Assembly: GCA_013368375.1 (NCBI GenBank)
Contig: JAACJP010000063.1
Span: forward strand, 96,925 to 160,924
Length of the DNA stretch: 64,000 bases
Direction of reading: 5' to 3'
Source: Tricholomella constricta
Lineage: Eukaryota; Basidiomycota; Agaricomycetes; Agaricales; Lyophyllaceae
The position numbers and the translations under genes are program-made. The notes beneath the pieces were generated by a model that searched no databases, was not told the origin of the DNA, and worked only from the letters and a program-made list of their open reading frames with translations. Positions 58,285-64,000 of the stretch are shown here, in pieces; the first letter of the stretch is position 1; the number at the start of each line of letters is the position of its first letter.

Positions 58285-59479
58285 TCCTTGGGTTGAAATG
58301 ACTGCCGAAGGCGAAAGCAAACTAATCCGAATCCTGAAAGGAAAATTGCCGTTGACACTGATCCGCCTCCAATGTAAAATGAATGCCACGTTAACGTCAG
58401 AAATCTAGTCGTTCGACTCACGTGCGGTTTTTCAACACTTCGAAGTTGACGTAATTTTCATCGTGTTGCTGTTATTCGTCAGAATTTCTTCCTTCTCCCT
58501 GACTCCCTGACTCCCTGCCATGATACCTCGTATCTCGTCGCTTTTTATCCTGTTGGTGTGTCTGGTGTTTGCTCAACATCATCTAGCTTCGGCGTACGTC
58601 CATCTGGCGTCGCAAGCACCATGTTATCTGCTCTAATACCCACAGCCAGACTTAGATCTTTCACCGTACCTTCAGCACCGTCCTGCTCGATTACATACCA
58701 TCGGCCGTTGTTCGATGTGAGTACCCTATATTATACGTCGTTCGCTTTGCTGACGCCCACTGGTATTCAGGTTTCTGAAGCGCCTTGCTTCGTGTTACCT
58801 TGCTGTAGATACAGTTATTTGGGTAAATCCTGCCAGGATTGCCCGACCCTCCTTGGGTACCATTTCAGGTCACACATCTGCCTGCGAGCCTTCGGCTTAC
58901 CCTGCCCATATTGGGTACCCTTCTGCCGAATTGGTGTCTGGTGCAGTCCCAGGTTCGACCACATTTTTGCCTGTCCGCGATGTTTTCTTTGTTTTCTGCT
59001 CCACAAGTACGCAATGTAGATCATGTTCAATTACAGCTACGCCTCCCTTGGATTATACGTGGCCCAATTCGTGGACTATGTGCCGTCTGGCGGTTTCTAT
59101 TCGGTCGTTTGCAACACCTGTTCCATGGTGATTTGGCGCTTATAACTTCGTCGTATTATCGTTCCTGTTTGAACTTGTGCATCTATGTGTACTGTATTCC
59201 GCGAAAGGACATACGTACAGCCTGTTTTATAATTCAGTGGTACATGTGTCGTGCCTTTGTCACTAGGCATGATTTTGTTGCTGGAATTTGGAGGCGGCTT
59301 AGCCGTGCGAGATGACCGCCATTTCCGTAAGCGTCGATCCATACGCTCTTCAAGTTCTATACTTCGTATGACTCATGCTCAAATATATCTGCCTTGGCTC
59401 CTGTTGATGAATGAGTTTCTAGGTATCTACTTGATGTTATGTTCAAAATTCACGTGGCCTCTCTCCTCTTCCACAACGT
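58285..59479. other. Spacer upstream of the Helitron gene
   Basis: Cysteine-rich readable bits (CQDCPTLLGYH, CRSCSITATPP) occur at about 58830-59040 and could be exons of a gene leading into the Helitron, but I could not join them. Nothing else is recognised. Confidence 0.35.
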
Positions 59480-62400
59480 AAATTTCCCTGTAATGTCTTC
59501 CCCGCATTCAACTGTGTTACTCCCCTCGGCGGAGGAAAAAAAGGTAGTTCCTTCACCTACAATGATCTAAAGATGCATGTGGTCAGTGAGTTTGACCGAC
59601 CAGGCGATCGCTACGTGTTCGCGTATGTGGATCATGTCGACCGTGTCGGCCTTCTAAGGTACCCGATTACCAAAGGTTTCGTACACACCACTATGCCTGT
59701 CCACGAGCTTGTCCTACATTTACCCATCACTAGTATTAAAAAAATAGCTCGACTTCATCAAATTTCCATAGGTTCTGCACGATATGTTAACGACCTGCAA
59801 GCCGTGTTCAATGGTCATAACTGTCTAGCGTGCAACCTTAAATTCAGTGTGTTTCTGGCGTCCCCTTCCCGTACGGAAAGGGATAGGTTGGCGAAGGCAA
59901 ATGTACGGGCGGCTAAACTCAATGCTGGTAGTCATCCTATTGAATCCGATGATACGCCTTTCCCTCCTTTGCCTTTAAACCCTGATCTCTCGCGGCAGAT
60001 TGTTCAAGATTTCTGTGCTGCATCGTCTCCTAATGTCCTGGAGGAGGCTGGCTGTGCGGTATGTGGAAGATTGACGCCCATCGTTCGATTAAGCCCGTTA
60101 AAAAACATAAAGCGATTGCTTCATATATTAGATGTGCCCGGTGTTACTAGGATAGAGCGGAAATCAGCGACACAGAAGATAAGAAGTTACCAGGGGCCGG
60201 TGTTAGACTATTCGTGTGATCGTGTCTGTGATGACTGTAGAGGATACATAAGAAAGGGCGATGTGCCCAAATTGGCACTGGCAAATGGCCTTTGGATAGG
60301 TAAAGTACCTGACGTACTGTCGTCTTTGAATTTCATGGAAAAGCTCTTGGTGGCACGTGTTCGTCACAATTGCAACTTCATTCGTGTCGCTTCCTCAGGT
60401 CGTCGAAAGATGATTGCTGGCGTTTGAGTCGCCATTACCCAAGGTGTATGAAATGCTTCCTCCTCCCGTCGAAGACTTGGATGATGTGCTTGCCATTTTA
60501 TTTACTGGTCCTTGTAAACCGACTGAAGAAGAGTTCAAGCGCTCACCTGTGCTTGTGAGAAGACATGCGATACGTGCCGCGTTGGAGTGGCTCATTCTTA
60601 ACCACTCTGATTATGCCGACGTCAAAATATCTGCCAAAAATTTGGCGGAGTATCCTGAAACTTCCCCTATTGTCTCTGTGGTTTATCGTGAGAGAGGCAG
60701 CGACAAGATTTCTGAAGCTACCAGTATACACGATACAGGTGAAGGGGATGGCGTTGAATCCGGTGAGTGCCCGTTCGTGGTCCATGGACTGACAGGTGAG
60801 CAAATGGGTACTAACACTGTTGAAGCACTCAAAGGCATGGCGATGGAGCATTGGAACTCTGGGGGTATGGCCCTACGAGTGGGCCAACACAACAAAATGG
60901 AATCAATATATAACAATCCTGACCTGTATCCGCAGATGTTCCCGTGGCTGTTTCCCTATGGGTTGGGTGGCGTTGGCTCGACGTCCTTATCTGATGATCT
61001 GCACAAAAAGCACTTGCTTATGTATCATGATAAGCGCTTTCAGACCGACCTTGCATTCCCATTTGCTGCATTTAGCCATCGCCAGATCAAAGCGGCTGCA
61101 ACGGGCGGTTATCTCGCGGTGGATTCCAAGAATTTTGACGACATTACGGACCGCCTCCTATCTGTGAATCAAGATGTACTTGGGGACATAGCAAAAAGGA
61201 TGGCCCAAGGCGAAGTGGTAAAGCCTGTGACGGAGGATGAGAAGGCATGCTTTCAGGTTATCAGAGACCTCGACCATGTGGGCGGGAAGGTCGATGGCTC
61301 GGTCTCCAGCAAAAAATATATGAGAAATGAGATTTGGTCCCTTGTTGCTAATCAAGGGGCGCCGTCATGGTACATTACCCTATCACCCTCTGACATGTCC
61401 CACCCCATCTGCTTGTATTTCGCGGATGAAAAGGAGACATTTCAACCGTTGATCAGGGGCTATGACGAGCGCTTCCGGCTTATTGCAAAAAATCCTGTTG
61501 CGGCTGCTCGTTTCTTTGATTTTATGGTGAAGCTGTTTATTAAGCACGTCTTGGGATTCGGTACTGACCATGCCGGGATATATGGGGAGACTTCAGCATA
61601 TTATGGGACAGTAGAGCAACAGGGACGTCTTACTTTGCATCTCCATCTTCTCTTGTGGATTAGGAATGGTTTGACGCCTGAGGAAGCACGCAAGGCAATC
61701 ATGGATCCCGACTCACCTTTCCAGCAGCAACTCGTTCGATATTTAGAGGCCGCTCACCAGGGCGAGTTCTGCACCGGGTCAATGGATGATGTCGATGCTG
61801 CTCTCACTGTAGCTGCAGAAGATCCAACCTATCAAAATCCAACTCTGACTCTACCTGAGGCACCTCCCGAGAAGTGCACAGATTCATGTAAGTCCTGCGA
61901 GCGCTGTGAGATTTGGATTCCTGGTGGTCTCGGTTTAGGTTCACTGTAGATGATATATTGTTCCGGTCTAACGTCCACAGTTGTCGATCTACTATCAATC
62001 GGGATGGTTCCCAAAGTAAGAGCAAACAGTATGCCGGTTGCTTGGACAACAAGTGGGGTAGGTGTCGTGGTCGTTTTCCACGCCCGATCTACACAGAAAC
62101 TGAAGTAGATCCGGCGACCGGCTCTCTGCATATCAAAAAGTTAGAGGCATGGATGAATACCGTATCGGCTACCGTTACTTACCTCTTCCGTTGTAACACC
62201 GACGTCACCAGCCTGCGGTCAGGAACCGCGATAAAGGGTGTCATGTACTATGTAACCAAATATGTCACAAAGACCTCGTTGAAGACTTGCATCATATTTG
62301 AGACAGTTCATCGAATGTATTTCTACAGAAAATAAGACAAATCGACGGAGGTATTGGGTGGCTCGGCTACACGCCAGGAAAAAAGCAAGAACGCTTATGA

Positions 62401-64000
62401 CAAAAAATCGTGAATTCACTCACAACTAAGCTGGAAATGGGCTCCCCAATGATATGCCTATACCTTCTTGGTAACCCTGACCATTACAAGAGTCATCGAT
62501 TTCGGAATTTCCATTGGCAGAGTTTTGTTACCGAAGTTTTGTCTGCGTGGCCGGACCAGGAATTCAAGCATGCCTTCTCCCTGAGCGGGTTATACTACTA
62601 CAACGTAACGGGGGGCGGGTCGTGGGGCTCTCACCAGTTTACGATTACATGTTTCGCGCTCCTGAGCTCGAATGTATGTGTCTGTACGACTGGGTATCCA
62701 GTGTACGCGAGTTAAGGGCCATACTGAGAAATATGCTGCTAGTTCTGACGGGCTTCACGATACAGAGGCCTATCAAATGGAACATGAGAGCTCCTATCTT
62801 GGAGGCGGTGGTCCAAGCAACAGAAATTATCGTGCTGGTGGCACTATTCATAGGTTCCAGGCGGACGTCATCCGTTGGCTACGACCCACAGCACCCTCTG
62901 TTTAGATGCTAAATATGCTAATGTACCTATTTTACGGGTAAGCCTTTGCCGCGCTCAGATAGAGGGATCGCGAATATTACTGTGCAAACGATGCTTACCT
63001 TCTTTAAGCCCTGGAGATCAGGTTTAGATTTGAAAGCTAGTCAAAGCACTTGGGAAGACGCATTCATGCAGAGCAATTTACCTTGCGGCACCAGACTTTT
63101 ATGAAAAACTTCAACATCCAGTATGAGTGCATGGATGCCCAGGACGATTTTCATGCGCAAATGAAGAAGGGTAACGCCCAATTACCAAGTTGGACTCTAG
63201 ATGCCGAAAAGTCTTACCTAGCTGATTTTGAACAAGATGAGCACATTCACGATTACACGTTTGACGAAGCTGCTGCTAATAAGGATCCAGACGATTCTTT
63301 TTTGACCAAGATAGGAAATGCTCGTCGGTCAAGAGATGCTGCCATGCAAGAAATGAGCGCCATCGTGAGGAATCTTGGTTGGCCTACCCCGGAACCGACA
63401 CTGCTCCCAACGGATACAGACCTAAAACCGAAGCCGCCAAGTGTCTATCAGCCTGGGAGTCAGTGGAAAGCGACTGTAATGAATGAAAGGGCTGGCATCC
63501 TTGAGAAACGGTTAGATGATTTGCCTGTTTCTAAGAAATCCCAGGAATTGTATCCAGACCCAAACATCGTCAACGTCGTTGATAAGTCTTACTTGGAGAA
63601 AGCATGCAAGTCCAAAGAGTGGTCTGCAGCTATAAAAACGGTCATAGCTGATTTCACCTTGAACAAAGAACAGCAGCGGGCATTCACTATCGTCGCAAAT
63701 CATGCTGTCAACCCCTCATCTGAACCCCTCAAAATGTACATCGGAGGAATGGAGGAACAGGTAAAACCCAAGTTTTGACGGCCTTAAGTGCATTCTTTGA
63801 CATCAGAAAAGAGCCTCATAGGTTTGTGGTAGTGGCCCCCACAGGCACTGCCGCATCTCTTCTCGGAGGATCAACTTACCACTACATGTTTGGTATATCT
63901 GACATGCATGAGCAGACGAATACTCAGCTCGCGCAAGTCAGATCTCGACTTACTGGTGTGGATTATGTCTTCTTCGATGAAGTGTCGATGTTGTCCTGTC
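59480..64000 (+). mobile_element. Helitron (rolling-circle transposon), partial, right end outside window
   Basis: Defined by the Rep/helicase gene. The 5' terminus (usually starting TC) and the 3' terminus (CTRR with a hairpin) were not located; the right end is beyond the window. The element may extend left to include some genes of the 44-58 kb part, since Helitrons capture host sequence, but that is not shown by the sequence. Confidence 0.75.
59573..64000 (+). pseudogene. Helitron Rep/Pif1-type helicase gene, frameshifted, incomplete at the window edge
   Basis: Rep proteins nick and rejoin DNA for rolling-circle transposition. In order: a zinc-like N-terminal region (CAVCGRLTPIV ... CDRVCDDCRGYI), the Rep core with the HUH-type motif LHLHLLLW at about 61632-61655, and the two-tyrosine motif YYVTKYVTK at about 62245-62271. 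The helicase part begins about 63640 with NKEQQRAF, has Walker A near 63744-63767, APTGTAAS near 63832 and Walker B FFDEVSML at 63971-63994, where the window ends. Frame breaks: net +1 near 60413, a shift near 61915, a stop at about 62333-62335, another break near 62600-62700, and one missing G inside Walker A near 63750. With so many breaks this copy is very unlikely to be autonomous, although the motif residues remain recognisable, which suits recent decay. Confidence 0.85.

Noticed and set aside
44453..64000. One single large Helitron holding all genes from 44 to 64 kb
   Set aside because: No left terminus found, and the genes have opposite strands and different styles; kept as a possibility in the element entry only.

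Overview
The window reads as nuclear DNA of a mushroom-forming basidiomycete (Agaricomycetes). Genes are dense, with many short GT-AG introns of about 37-75 nt and very small exons, and the genes with recognisable homologues have fungal domain architectures. No rRNA, tRNA or CRISPR array was recognised.

Region 1 (1-12.3 kb) holds housekeeping genes: the 3' part of a class II DAHP synthase (shikimate pathway), a complete 14-exon HECT ubiquitin ligase of the HUL5/UBE3C type, a RidA-family protein with a putative signal peptide, and a gene for a protein with a Zn2Cys6-like cysteine cluster. Region 2 (12.9-20.3 kb) is a decayed PEX3 copy followed by about 6 kb with no intact gene. Region 3 (20.3-38 kb) has a GMC oxidoreductase, a small conserved protein, an F-box gene plus F-box debris, aspartate kinase, an ERT1/AcuK-type transcription factor, PEX3, and a second copy of the cysteine-cluster gene. 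PEX3 3' part plus the cysteine-cluster gene form a block present twice in opposite orientation (10.47-14.05 kb minus; 33.86-38.0 kb plus). The 33-38 kb copy has the complete PEX3 and looks like the source.

Region 4 (38-64 kb) is accessory and repeat-rich: a possible EH/NPF protein gene, a broken 3'-5' exonuclease gene, a MITE-like inverted repeat, several intron-rich genes of multicopy basidiomycete type, gene debris, a probable TET/JBP-like 2-oxoglutarate dioxygenase gene, tandem repeats, and a frameshifted Helitron Rep/helicase gene that runs off the right edge.

Functional links: the acuK/ERT1-type regulator of gluconeogenesis lies 89 bp upstream of PEX3, which is needed to make peroxisomes, where fungi carry out steps feeding gluconeogenesis. 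The TET/JBP-like gene beside a Helitron fits the known association of such dioxygenases with basidiomycete transposons. Exon coordinates were derived by hand from splice sites and family conservation. For the main genes the summed exon lengths are multiples of three.
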